Shown one piece after another: positions 9,138 to 18,890 of a stretch of 64,000 nucleotides of DNA. Made by a program: the position numbers and the translations under genes. The stretch spans positions 124,001-188,000 of the forward strand of contig BQMF02000258.1 in the NCBI GenBank assembly GCA_027922465.2, read 5' to 3'. This DNA comes from Turritopsis dohrnii. Lineage: Eukaryota > Cnidaria > Hydrozoa > Anthoathecata > Oceaniidae. The notes under the pieces are model-generated. The model did not search any database and was not told where the DNA came from. It saw nothing but the letters and a program-made list of their open reading frames with translations. How positions within the stretch are numbered: the stretch's first letter is position 1; each line of letters starts with the position of its first letter.

Positions 9138-9560
9138 ATGGCTTCTATCGCAATGATGTTAGGTGGAGCTTTAGCTAACGCTTTGGCTTTCACAGGATCA
9201 AGCTATCTGTTTTCAAGTTTATCCAAAGACAGAATCGACAGGGAAAGAAAACGTCATGATTTGGCCATAGAAAAATTACAAAAAGCACAGATTGAATGGC
9301 AGCAAAAACGACAGGAAAGGATCGATTTCATCAATAAACAACTATTGCTCGAAAAGAAGGCTGATTCAAAATTCGTAGAGCTAAATGATGCAATGAGAGA
9401 GTACAATAGGGTGTTTAGTAATCATCTTGAACCGCTACCACGGGAGCCTGTATTGAGCGACTTTTATACACCGAGTCATGATCAACATGAAAGAGAATTG
9501 GCTTTTATAGCTCTGAGTATGCTCGGTATTGGTGGAATTGTGTGGTATTTTGAAAGATGA
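9138..9560 (+). CDS. Conserved Polinton protein with central charged helix
   Basis: The protein has 140 residues. It has an Ala/Gly-rich hydrophobic N-terminus (ALANALAFTGSSYLFS), a long charged helical region KRHDLAIEKLQKAQIEWQQK at about 38-57 continuing to the RIDFINKQLL segment, a YTPSHDQHERELAF motif near 112-125, and a hydrophobic C-terminus. It resembles a recurrent accessory protein of cnidarian Polintons, possibly a membrane or internal virion protein. The exact role is unknown. It is the last gene of the plus-strand run that begins with the penton-like gene. Confidence 0.65.
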   Translation: MASIAMMLGGALANALAFTGSSYLFSSLSKDRIDRERKRHDLAIEKLQKAQIEWQQKRQERIDFINKQLLLEKKADSKFVELNDAMREYNRVFSNHLEPLPREPVLSDFYTPSHDQHERELAFIALSMLGIGGIVWYFER

Positions 9561-9618
9561 AGACCATCAACAAAAAATTATGTTACACGATACATGTAAC
9601 ATATACACTTTCAGATGG

Positions 9619-10899
9619 TTACCGTCTAGTGACAAGGTATGTATAGATCAACCCTACAATCAGAACCCATAAATTTTGACTTAACCAACCTACAACTTCT
9701 TTTGCTCTGTTCAATATCCATGATACGATAGATCCAATTATTCCTGGTAAAGCCTCTGCCGCTTTAGATGCTAATCTACCTAGAAGTGATGCTAACGCTT
9801 TGAGTTTATTTTTTATCCATTCCTTTGCACCGTCCTTTTTATCACCACCTTTGTCAGGATTTTGTGAAGAGCTTCCAGCTGCTGACCCTCTCGGTAACAA
9901 AGCTTCCACAAGAACACCGATAGCCATACCAAACGCTGTCAGAATGCTAACGATTGTTATGCCTTGTTCACGGAATAGTGTTCGTATCCTTTCACCTAAT
10001 GAGGTATCTTTGTCGAGGACTTTAGCAATGGTTTCTTTGATGCTCGTAACTTGACTGTTTAGTTTGCCTTTGAGAATATTAATGTTCTCTTTCCTAGCTT
10101 TCAACTCTTCACGTAATCCCTCGATTCTCTCTTCAACCTCTTTTCGTTGTTCATCTGTGTATGTTGCATCATTTTCCATTTCTTCCAACTTGTTTTTCTC
10201 CTTATCGATATGCTGTTCTGTTCGAACCTTTTTTGCAACCTCTTCCTGAAGACCTCCTCGTATGTTTCTCAGCGCTTTATCCAATCCTAACAGCTCACGC
10301 AAAGGATATTCAAATAGATCACCGGTCTGAGTTGTTTCATGATCGACCGACTGTTGTCTAAGCGTTGAAATTAAATCTTCCGTACTATTTGCAATGTTCC
10401 CCGTAATTTCCTCAAGCTCTACATCACTCGATTTTGTGATTTTAGATGATGAAGGGAGTTCTTCTTGTATTTTGTTTAACATAACTGCTTGTCGTGCTGT
10501 TATTTTGCCAATAGGTATATCAAACCCTAATTTACGTAACCCCTCCTTACGCAATATATCAGCTATAGTACCGGTAGCCCTTAGTATTCCATCTCTCCTC
10601 GTCAATGGATCGCTACTGTCTTTGTAGTATAATTTACCTTCTCTGATTTCAAACAGATCGGTATGTTTGGAATTAGGTTTTTCCTGATTGAGGCTTTCAG
10701 ATAATCTTTTTAATATATCATCAACATAACTGCTTAAAAGTTCGATTCTTTGACCTCCAAATGATGTTTCTCGTTCACCTGATGTATGTATCTGTGCACC
10801 CGTACGGTCACCGGTCGGTATGAGAGGAAACGTCTCATCGGTTGTTTCATCCGTCGTCATACCATGTTCTCCAAAAGGATCTATGTCAATGTCTGCCAT
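9619..10899 (-). CDS. Coiled-coil protein with hydrophobic C-terminal domain (Polinton accessory)
   Basis: The protein has 426 residues. An acidic Thr-rich N-terminus (1-60) precedes a helical region with a strong coiled coil at about 215-290 (EQHIDKEKNKLEEMENDATY and following). Next come a membrane segment near 310-335 (ITIVSILTAFGMAIGVLVEA), a Gly/Lys-rich linker, and a conserved C-terminal block with ALPGIIGSIVSWILNRA and a final membrane span. I recognise this C-terminal block from cnidarian Polintons. It may be a membrane-active or surface virion protein, which is inference. It is convergent with the preceding run and divergent from the next gene, 55 bp away. Confidence 0.7.
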   Translation of the reverse strand: MADIDIDPFGEHGMTTDETTDETFPLIPTGDRTGAQIHTSGERETSFGGQRIELLSSYVDDILKRLSESLNQEKPNSKHTDLFEIREGKLYYKDSSDPLTRRDGILRATGTIADILRKEGLRKLGFDIPIGKITARQAVMLNKIQEELPSSSKITKSSDVELEEITGNIANSTEDLISTLRQQSVDHETTQTGDLFEYPLRELLGLDKALRNIRGGLQEEVAKKVRTEQHIDKEKNKLEEMENDATYTDEQRKEVEERIEGLREELKARKENINILKGKLNSQVTSIKETIAKVLDKDTSLGERIRTLFREQGITIVSILTAFGMAIGVLVEALLPRGSAAGSSSQNPDKGGDKKDGAKEWIKNKLKALASLLGRLASKAAEALPGIIGSIVSWILNRAKEVVGWLSQNLWVLIVGLIYTYLVTRR

Positions 10900-10954
10900 T
10901 TTATTTATTTAGAAGATAATTTATTATTAATTATGTTATAACAACCCTCTAAAT

Positions 10955-11551
10955 GTGAATTTTAAAATTTATCCAAAACTACCCACTGCTCCTGAGGATT
11001 TGAATGAGCAGGAAAAGTTTAACGCAAGCGTAATAAATTCTGAGTTTGAAGAGTTGATAAAACTTAAGAACAAGTTTAGCATCAAGCTCAAGAGATATAA
11101 CAAGGCGATAGAACGATCGATGCTACTAAATGCTAGCTCAAGCGCTATAACCATTGGCTCTGGCATCGGTTCAATCGCAACAGGTGCTACTATTATCGGA
11201 ATACCTATTTCTGCAGGATTAGGTGGTGTAGCCTTAGCCGGCTCTATCTGTACCGGACTTACCACAGCTGTCATCAAAAGATATCAAAAGAAAGTAGAAA
11301 AAGTGATAAAATTATATGATATTGTTACATCCTCAATTTCTGTCTTTGAAACTAACATAAGTCAGGCGCTGACTGATGGGAGGATCAATTACAAAGAATT
11401 CCAGGTTTTGCAGGGAACATATTACAAAGCTTTAGAAAGACTCAGTTCTACAGATAGAAAGATGGAGACTGAAACCCAAAATCAATTACAAATAAGTTTG
11501 ATGATAGAACTCCAAAACCTGAAAAAATCCATAAACGAAAATGGTTACTAG
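10955..11551 (+). CDS. Conserved Polinton protein with glycine-rich membrane hairpin
   Basis: The protein has 198 residues. A charged helical N-terminus is followed at about 58-101 by a long Gly/Ala-rich hydrophobic stretch (SAITIGSGIGSIATGATIIG, then GIPISAGLGGVALAGS). It ends in charged helices with VFETNISQALTDGRINYKEF and a region near DRKMETETQNQ. Two adjacent membrane passes or a fusion-peptide-like hairpin are plausible. The family appears in cnidarian Polintons, role unknown. It starts 55 bp from the divergent 426-residue gene. Confidence 0.66.
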   Translation: MNFKIYPKLPTAPEDLNEQEKFNASVINSEFEELIKLKNKFSIKLKRYNKAIERSMLLNASSSAITIGSGIGSIATGATIIGIPISAGLGGVALAGSICTGLTTAVIKRYQKKVEKVIKLYDIVTSSISVFETNISQALTDGRINYKEFQVLQGTYYKALERLSSTDRKMETETQNQLQISLMIELQNLKKSINENGY

Positions 11552-11643
11552 GATGTGTGGTTATGTGCTCCTCAATTTGAAAAAGTGATAAAGTGATAAA
11601 TGAAACTGATATAAAAAAATATGATCACAAGTATATATAGACA

Positions 11644-11949
11644 ATGGAATTTCCAACAGTTGAAACATTTGAACAAAACATGGAACAATCTACATCGATC
11701 ATAAAGTGGAGAGAGCTACCTGAAAATGTGATTTATCATGTTAAATTTGTTTCTACAAAGGCTATGTAAGCAGAGGTGCAAGACGGAACAGGAAATATAT
11801 ATAAGGTGTGGTTGCCTGAAAGACTTTCCATTGAATTAAATGATTATGGTTGCAGCTCTAGAGAGGCCTTTGTCAGACCGAAAGGTCTCAAACAATCTCA
11901 AAAGAATCATGAGAGGCAATTCTTTGATTATGACGTTATGTGGCGCTAA
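11644..11949 (+). pseudogene. Small Polinton protein gene interrupted by an in-frame stop
   Basis: An ATG at 11644 opens a frame that meets TAA at 11767-11769 (codon 42) and stays open in the same frame to TAA at 11947-11949. The first part contains ITKW-like text (SIIKWRELPENVIYHV), the second YKVWLPERLSIEL and a GLKQSQKN segment. That arrangement resembles a short recurrent Polinton protein of about 100 residues that pairs a W-x-x-L-x-x-x-x-Y motif with a V-W motif. One nonsense change therefore probably splits it. TATATAGACA lies just upstream. Confidence 0.55.
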
Positions 11950-12010
11950 ACCTCGTCGCTAGACGACTCATCTTTACTTGTTTCTAGTAAAGATACTTTG
12001 TATTTACGGT

Positions 12011-12994
12011 TCACCAACCTTGCACATAATCAGGAGGTAGCTCTGTATCCTCAGGTATCAACATCAACTCTTCTTTCACAAAGGCTCGTTCAGGTCCATC
12101 TTGAAGGTAATACATTACACGGTTACCTGGTTGATCTATTACCTCACTCAATCTATATGTCTTCTTTGACCATATCCTATCTGTTGCTCTTTTTCGATGG
12201 TCGTCGTGCTCTTCACCCGGTTGCAATAGATATCTATACAAACCATCTTGAGGTAATTTTTCTTCAGGTGGATAGCTCTCTCGTTTAGCGAGAGTTACCT
12301 CTTTCATTTTAATAGCATCTTTCGGTTTCATATCGATCATCCGAGTCTTCGTATCGTTTAATCTATCCACAAGTTTATACAAATATTTGACCCACGTAGA
12401 TGATACCTTTTCCGAATCGTTCAGTTCTTGAGCATCTTGTATTTTGAATAAATTTTCAGCAAGTATCTTGTTCAATGCCTCAACAAAAGCTGTATGGGTA
12501 TGTTTATATTTTGTAGTTGCTCTTTTAATTTCAACATTATTCTTCTCCAACAATTTTGATACATCCGCTTTGAATTCTGAACCGTTATCGCATTGAAATA
12601 CTTTTGGGTAGTTTAAGGGTCCAACTCTATAGATATCTCTTATCATATCGCCAACCTCTTTGGCTTTCTTAGTCTTCAAAGGTCGGGCTACTTTGTAACG
12701 TGAAGCAACATCGATACCGGATAAGATGTACTTGTATTTATTACCATATAGCATATCACTAGGCATATACAATATATCAAATTGATGAATCTCATTCGGT
12801 TTAGTTACCTCATAATGTGGACGTTCGATCCTTTTCGTTGTCGGTAGATGTACCTGCCACAAAGCTTGTTTTGATAGCCACTTCTTAATTTCCTTCGGTT
12901 TGAAACCAAATCCTCTTAGATTGCGAACAGCCTTTTGTCCTTTCCATAAGTTTTGAGGTTGATAATAAATCTCTTGAAGTTTAGTGTCTGACAT
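12011..12994 (-). CDS. Integrase of the retroviral (rve) type, D,D35E
   Basis: The protein has 327 residues. The catalytic triad is visible: D73 in QFDILYM, D136 in CDNGSEF and E172 in FVEALNK, with 35 residues between the second D and the E. An N-terminal region (1-50) precedes it, and a C-terminal region rich in basic and aromatic residues (about 255-320, ending near YYLQDGPERAFVKEELMLIP) resembles the chromodomain-like tail of Polinton integrases. It joins the linear genome to host DNA at the TIR ends, giving the short target duplication. The frame is intact. It is divergent from the small SAP-like gene. Confidence 0.9.
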   Translation of the reverse strand: MSDTKLQEIYYQPQNLWKGQKAVRNLRGFGFKPKEIKKWLSKQALWQVHLPTTKRIERPHYEVTKPNEIHQFDILYMPSDMLYGNKYKYILSGIDVASRYKVARPLKTKKAKEVGDMIRDIYRVGPLNYPKVFQCDNGSEFKADVSKLLEKNNVEIKRATTKYKHTHTAFVEALNKILAENLFKIQDAQELNDSEKVSSTWVKYLYKLVDRLNDTKTRMIDMKPKDAIKMKEVTLAKRESYPPEEKLPQDGLYRYLLQPGEEHDDHRKRATDRIWSKKTYRLSEVIDQPGNRVMYYLQDGPERAFVKEELMLIPEDTELPPDYVQGW

Positions 12995-13100
12995 TTTTAT
13001 TTATTTATAAACAACGTTTATTTTAGCTCATTTTATTAAAAAAAATGACACGAGAAAAGTGACTTAAACGTTGTTTATTATCTTTATATAAAGCATAAAC
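12995..13100. promoter_or_regulatory. Divergent promoter with perfect inverted repeat
   Basis: Between the integrase and SAP-like start codons, AAACAACGTTTA at 13009-13020 is matched by TAAACGTTGTTT at 13065-13076. A TTATATAAAG TATA-like box lies near 13084. The symmetric arms, placed about 45 bp apart, suit a shared operator or symmetric promoter pair. This is inference from sequence. Confidence 0.5.
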
Positions 13101-13382
13101 ATGATTGAAAAAACAGAATCAGATTACCAATCAATGACTCGTGACGCTTTACGAAAATTATGTGCGTCACGAAAAATAAAATATGTTTACCTAATGAACA
13201 AAGCTAAATTACTCGAGGTACTTGAGAAAAATGATGAGGATCCATCTTATATTCTCGATCCTGATACGAAACAAACGGTTAATAAATACTGTTTAAACTG
13301 GATAAAAAATAACAGAGAAAAATATCTCAGCTCTCAAAAACGTTATAACGCTAAGAGAGAGAAGAGAGTTTACAAAAAATAA
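13101..13382 (+). CDS. Small SAP-like DNA-binding protein
   Basis: The protein has 93 residues. Residues about 10-38 (MTRDALRKLCASRKIKYVYL, then NKAKLLEVL) follow the helix-extended loop-helix pattern of SAP motifs. The rest is basic and Tyr-rich, ending KREKRVYKK. A nucleic-acid-binding role is likely. The same motif type starts the polymerase 165 bp downstream. The gene lies between the integrase and polymerase and may be co-transcribed with the latter. Confidence 0.6.
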   Translation: MIEKTESDYQSMTRDALRKLCASRKIKYVYLMNKAKLLEVLEKNDEDPSYILDPDTKQTVNKYCLNWIKNNREKYLSSQKRYNAKREKRVYKK

Positions 13383-13546
13383 ATAAATAAATTGACCTCG
13401 CTTTTGTTACTTAATCAACGAGTAACAAAAATAGAACACAAAGGTTACGAATCTTTTGGATGAAAATTGAAAAATGATAATTGAAAATTTTAAAAAGTGA
13501 TTTAAAAAGATATAATCGTGATATATATATATATATATATTACAAC

Positions 13547-16500
13547 ATGACTACTAAAAATACTGTTGTTGAATTAAAAGCTCTTGCAAGAGAACGCGGT
13601 CTACATGGCTACTCAAAACTCAGAAAAGCTGAGTTGATCGAATTATTAGCAAACCCACCTGTCCGACCTGTTCCACCACCAAGACCTGTTACAATTATTC
13701 CTAACAGACAAGACATGGATTTGTTTGAGCAGCAAGAGATGATGAAAAATAGACCTGTTGTGAAAAGCAAGTTGAATGAATGGAGAGATTGGTTAATAAA
13801 TCATGTACCTAAAGCTATTAAGGAGAAAGTGAGTGGCACTTTCAGAGAGATGAAGAATAAGATTCTTAATCTCTACAAGAGGAAGAATGATGAAAAAGAT
13901 GAAAAACTGGTGAAAACAAAAGCGTTTGTCCCCATTGAAACGGCGTTTGAGGGTTCTTACAAAAGGTTCAAGATAAACTCAGATGGAAAAAAGGACGTTG
14001 ATTTGTTTCTCGAAAAGGTTCGACCCATTTTAAGTGATCTGATTATGAGAGAACTCAAAAACAAAAAATCAATAAAAATTCAAGCAACTGTGTGGATCAA
14101 ATGGAGAAAGGAGGATTTATCCAATCCTGAAGCGACAATCTATGTTGATAAGGCGTTCAATAGCAATATGGAAACAATTCATAGTGAAAGCGATATATCT
14201 GATGTTATTAATAAGATGTTCAATAAGATAATCGAGCAGATTGAAAACCCTGCGTTACCTCAATCCGGCTTTGTTATCGATAAAATTTTAAATATTGATG
14301 TGGACTTTCACAAGCTAAAATTAACGAGAGGCAGCTCTTACTTGCCTTTACCTAAGAATTTCAGTGGTAAGAAATCAGTGATCAATCCACATAACGAAGA
14401 TGATGAAGAGTGTTTCAAATGGGCTGTTACTGCTGCTTTGAACCACAATGAGATTAAGAAAGATCCGCAAAGGATAACGAATCTCAAGAAACACGTTGAT
14501 AAATATAATTGGAAGGGTTTATCGTTTCCAATGGCGCTAAATAAAATAGATTTGTTTGAGAGGAGGAACCCTGATATCGCTGTGCATGTTTTGACAAAAG
14601 ACGATAAAGAAGGTATCTATATGTGTCGTAAGTCGAAGCATCTTGATCGCAAAGAAACGGTTGTTTTGTTTTTACTATGTGAAGAGGAAAAGAGACATTA
14701 TATAGCTGTAAAGAACTTGAGCGGTGTCTTGAGCAAGGTCAACTCGAAGCACAAAAATAAAGAACATTATTGCTTGAATTGTCTCAATGGATTCTCAAGT
14801 GAGAAAACACGAGATGAACACTTTGAATATTGTAAAAATAATGATGTCGCGAAGATTGAGATGCCAAATGAGGGTAGCACCGTTAAGTTTCATGACGGTC
14901 AGTACCAGCTCAAAGCTCCTTTCATAATGTATGCTGATTTCGAAGCTTTGTCAAAAGAGGTTTGTAAAGAACCGCGTAGCGTTATTGGATCATCCACTGA
15001 AAAGGTTGGTATACATATCCCCACAGGCTTCTGTTGTTATAGCAAATTTGCTCATGGTGAAGTTTCAGACCCTCTAACGCTTTATCGTGGTGAAGACTGT
15101 GTTTTACGTTTCGTGGATCATGCGGTAGGTGAAGTGAAAAGGCTATACAATATGTTTCCTAAACAGAGAATGCGAGACCTCACATATGAAGAGGAACAGG
15201 GATTTATCGATTCTGATAAATGTCATATATGTATGAAAGAATTTGAAAAAGATAATATTAAGGTTAGGGATCACTGTCATTTTACTGGTAAATTTCGTGG
15301 AGCTGCACATCAGTCTTGTAATCTCCGTTACAAAGTGCCTAAATACATCCCGATCGTCTTTCACAATCTGAGCGGATATGATGCTCATCTGTTTATCAAA
15401 GAACTAGCCAAACAGTATGGAGATGAAGGGATTGCCGTCATCGCTGAAAACAAAGAAAAATATATCTCTTTCTCATTGGATGTTAAGGTTGGTGAATATA
15501 CTGACAAAAATGGGGAGACGAGAGTTCAAAAGATACAGTTGAGATTCATCGATAGTGTGCGTTTCATGGCTAGTAGTCTGGATAACTTGGTAAATAATCT
15601 ATCCGACGATCAGTGTAAAAACCTTCGAAAATTCTTCAAGGGTGATGAGCAATTCAAACTATTGAGAAGAAAAGGAGTTTATCCTTATGAATACATTGAT
15701 TCTTTTGATAAGTTTAATGAAACTAAGCTCCCACCAAAAGATGCTTTTTACAGCAAGTTGAACATGAAAGGTATCAGTGATGCTGATTATACGCATGCAC
15801 AGAAGGTGTGGAAACACATGAAAAATAAAAATATGGGTGCGTATCATGATCTCTACCTCAAGACAGACGTTCTATTGCTTGCTGATGTTTTTGAGACTTT
15901 TAGGGAAACATGTATAACAAACTATAAACTGGATCCTGCACATTTTTACACTGCTCCAGGACTAGCTTGGCAAGCCTGTTTGAAAAAGACAGAGGTTGAG
16001 CTGGATCTGTTGTCAGATATGGATATGTTTCTGTTCGTAGAGCAAGGTATTAGAGGAGGTCTCTGTCAGGCTGTTCATAGACATGCTAAAGCTAATAACA
16101 AGTATATGGATGCTAAATATAAGAAGACTGAAGAAAGTAGCTATCTCCAATATCTTGATGCAAATAATCTATATGGATGGGCTATGATTCAGAAGCTACC
16201 GACAGGGAATTTCAAGTGGGTAGATGCTAATAAATTTACCGCTGAATTCATTTCAAAGTTGGCTGAGAAAGACGGTAAATATGGTTATCTTCTTGAAGTT
16301 GATGTGAACTATCCTCAGGAGCTTCATGATTCACATAACGATCTTCCGTTTATGCCCGAGCGAAAGAAGATCAATGGTGTAGAAAAGCTAACTCCATGTC
16401 TTTCAGACAAGAAGAACTATATTATTCATATCCGTGCACTTGATCAAGCGCTGAAGCATGGTCTTGTTCTTGAGAAGGTTCATAGAGTACTGAGATTTAG

Positions 16501-17354
16501 ACAAAGTGCATGGTTGAAGCCGTACATCGATTTCAACACCAATTTGCGTACCAAATCAAAGAATGACTTTGAAAAGGACTTTTTCAAGCTCATGAACAAT
16601 TCAGTCTTTGGTAAAACTATGGAGAATCAACGTAAACATAAAGACATACGCTTGGCTACCAAGAAAGAACAATATGAGAAGCTGGTGATGAAACCTAATT
16701 TCAAGGGTAGTATCTGTTTCAGTGAACATTTGATGGCTGCTGAAATGCAAAAGATCAAACTCGTATTGAACAAGCCGATCTATCTGGGACCTACAGTTCT
16801 TGATTTGTCAAAGACGATTATGTATGGGTTTCACTATGATTACATGAGACCAAAATATGGTGACAATCTAAAGCTCTGCTATATGGATACAGACAGCTTT
16901 GTCTATCACATCAAAACCGACGACTTTTACAAAGATATCGCCGATGATGTACACTTCAGCGTACGATGAGAAAGATAACAGACCTTTACCTATAGGTTTG
17001 AATAAGAAAGTCATTGGTCTAATGAAAGATGAGTTGGGTGGTAAGATAATGACAGAGTTTGTTGCTCTAAGAGCGAAGACATATGCATATAAACAGCTAG
17101 ATGGAAGAGAAGACAAGAAGTGCAAGGGAGTCAAGAAGTGTGTAGTAAAGAAGACGATGGGGTTTGATGATTATAAGAGATGCTTATTTGATGGTAAGAA
17201 TGTTTACAGGGAACAGATGACCTTTCAATCAATTAAGCATGATGTCCACACTATAAAAACAAACAAACTCGCTCTCAATGCGGATGATGACAAAAGAATT
17301 ATTGCAAAAGATGGTATTGCTACATATGCCAGAGGACATTATAGATATGTATAA
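13547..17354 (+). pseudogene. Family B DNA polymerase (Polinton PolB), frameshifted near the C-terminus
   Basis: I prefer ATG 13547 (MTTKNTVVELK) over the frame opening at 13481, because an N-terminal SAP motif starts there. A Cys/His cluster (HYCLNCLNGF) lies near 407-416. Exonuclease motifs are YADFEAL (D464), HNLSGYDAH (D612) and YLKTDVLLLADVF (near 774). An endonuclease VII-like segment with CHICMKEF and VRDHCHFTGKFRGAAH lies near 559-595. Polymerase motifs are YLDANNLYG (D871), NNSVFGKTMEN (near 1017) and YMDTDS (D1114). The frame ends at TGA 16967-16969, while the following sequence to 17354 continues the family C-terminus in another frame. An indel in about 16945-16965 is therefore likely. 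It would replicate the linear genome by protein priming. Confidence 0.93.
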
Positions 17355-17359
17355 GATAA

Positions 17360-17445
17360 CAAAGAGGTAAGAGGTAAGAGGTAAGAGGTAAAAAAAACAA
17401 AAAAAAACAAACAAACAAACAAAAAAACAAACAAAATAAACGAAT
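17360..17445 (+). repeat. Low-complexity GAGGTAA and CAAA repeats
   Basis: Four AGAGGTA copies at 17365-17390 are followed by a CAAA/CAAACAAA tract. It lies directly after the polymerase stop and has no coding content. Confidence 0.75.
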
Positions 17446-17481
17446 TATACATGATACCTGAAAACAAAACTCCCTTAGGAG

Positions 17482-17537
17482 AACCCTCTAGGGTTTTTGT
17501 TGTTGTTGTTGTTGTTGTTGTGATACCCTAGAGGGTT
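17482..17537 (+). terminator. Stem-loop after the polymerase gene
   Basis: AACCCTCTAGGGT at 17482-17494 pairs perfectly with ACCCTAGAGGGTT at 17525-17537. The loop is a GTT repeat of about 30 nt. The arms are themselves nearly palindromic around CTAG. It lies 130 bp after the polymerase stop and may end or stabilise that transcript. The role is inferred. Confidence 0.55.
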
Positions 17538-17539
17538 TT

Positions 17540-18048
17540 TAATTCATTGTCTTCGATCTAACCGGCACTCCACCCTGGCTTCTCGAATCCACCAGCTCTG
17601 AGCTCTACCCCTAGATCTTAGACTATTTCTGTGTGACTACTTACGAACTCCGACTACTACGCACGCAATGGCCGTTTATGATCTGTTCGAGTATATTACA
17701 TCTAGTCACATTGTTTTTCCCGACAACTTTTGGCACATTTTGTGGTGAATACCGGGAGCGGACGGCACCATCCAGTTCCAATCTAGCCGCTCCACTAGAC
17801 CTTCCCTTTCCAGCAGACTCTGTCGCCTGTTCACCACAATTTTCGATTTATTCCGCTCTTGGGTTTTATATCATTCATTTAGATCTCAGTGTCTGCTTGT
17901 GGTGTCCCTCGGAACGCTATAATTTTCTTCGATTTGACGGTAACCATCTTTTTATGTTCAAAACAGCTTTTTGTTATGACTATATAGCATTTTGTTATTT
18001 TGATTACATGGTAAGTTTTTTGATTACATAACAAAATGATTACATAGC
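17540..18048. other. Polinton segment without a supported gene
   Basis: This is higher in GC than its surroundings and carries an open frame at 17633-18031 without recognisable motifs. Polintons often keep an adenain-like protease near an end, but no HW or Q-C protease signature can be read here in any one frame. It could be a decayed gene. Immediately before the TIR, the words GATTACAT and AAAATGATTA are repeated. Confidence 0.4.
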
Positions 18049-18051
18049 AAA

Positions 18052-18252
18052 ATGATTAATGTTATGCAAGAGCATCATATTTCACCCAAAGTGACTAGCT
18101 CTCCAACACAAACAAAAAATAAAAGTTCACAAAAGGAAGTTCAAACAAGAGTAGTGAGTCAAACAGATTCACTCCCATCTCACGAAGAAGAGAAAATAGC
18201 TTTGGTTTTAGCGATTACCACGATGTTTAGTATATGGTATGTATTTCGCTGA
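18052..18252 (+). pseudogene. Duplicated 3' fragment of the terminal Polinton gene
   Basis: This 66-codon frame is identical in protein sequence to the last residues of the gene at 3971-5131 (from MINVMQEHHISPK to the hydrophobic end). It is a by-product of the TIR boundary and is not expected to be an independent gene, although it begins with a methionine and keeps the membrane anchor. Confidence 0.85.
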
Positions 18253-18522
18253 TCAGCGTATGTAGTTTGCAATTATAGCCGGCATTGTGGATACATGCTA
18301 ACACTTCTAAGCCCTGGCGTTTGTTGAATTTTGATCGAAATGACGGTAACCTGAATGTCTCTATGGACCAGAGAAACCTGACAGTGATAAATCACCCAGA
18401 CACAATGCTAACCATTCCGCGATATATTCAACACAACTGCGGGGAAGTGCGCACTCATGCAAGTTTTACAACCAGAACATGAGAGATCTACAACCGCCGA
18501 AGTATATATACTTCCTCTCAGA

Positions 18523-18592
18523 CGAACTGCGTGGGGTTCGAACACACGACCTTGCTGTTACAAGTTAGCGTTCTTATCCACTAGACTACGCT
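18523..18592 (-). other. tRNA-like sequence in the right TIR
   Basis: It mirrors 3631-3700, with the A box at 18578-18588 and the B box at 18535-18543 on the minus strand. Both copies point inward, toward the element interior. Confidence 0.6.
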
Positions 18593-18890
18593 GATCTGTA
18601 TGTTATATGTATTGTTAGCTCATTTATGTTATAAAAATGAAACTACTACAAACTGCTTTTTACTACATTTTTATGAGATATTTAATTGTTTACATTTATG
18701 AGTAATTTGTGGTTATATAATAATAATTAAAACTGCTTACGTGTTGTTATTTGTTATGTAATCAAAATAACACGTTTCATAACTCGTATCGCGTTATGAA
18801 AACAAAGGTCGTAGATGATAATATTAGCTATAGTAGGGAAATTCCTGAAATCATATGATTTTGCGCCAACATCCGCACTTTCCTATCTCT

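Larger units (their letters stand above)
3333..18890. mobile_element. Polinton/Maverick (adintovirus-like) element, about 15.56 kb, defective
   Basis: The sequence shows 842-bp terminal inverted repeats (3333-4174 and 18049-18890) of equal length and mirror register, flanked by the direct repeat GTTTT (3328-3332 and 18891-18895). Between them lie a family B DNA polymerase with SAP and endonuclease VII-like motifs, a D,D35E integrase, a packaging ATPase, major and minor capsid proteins and several accessory proteins. This set defines Polintons (established knowledge). Target duplications are usually 6 bp; here 5 bp are exact. The ATPase and one small gene carry in-frame stops and the polymerase is frameshifted, so this copy cannot be autonomous. 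No adenain-like protease is readable. Only a few TIR mismatches are visible, implying fairly recent insertion. Confidence 0.95.
18049..18890 (-). repeat. Right terminal inverted repeat of the Polinton
   Basis: It mirrors 3333-4174. Because the left repeat covers the 3' end of the 386-residue gene, this copy holds an orphan fragment of that gene (18052-18252) with the C-terminal hydrophobic anchor. Confidence 0.93.

Noticed and set aside
17633..18031. 132-codon frame near the right Polinton end as the missing protease
   Set aside because: No catalytic His, Asp or Cys signature can be read in one frame; the composition is hydrophobic and irregular.
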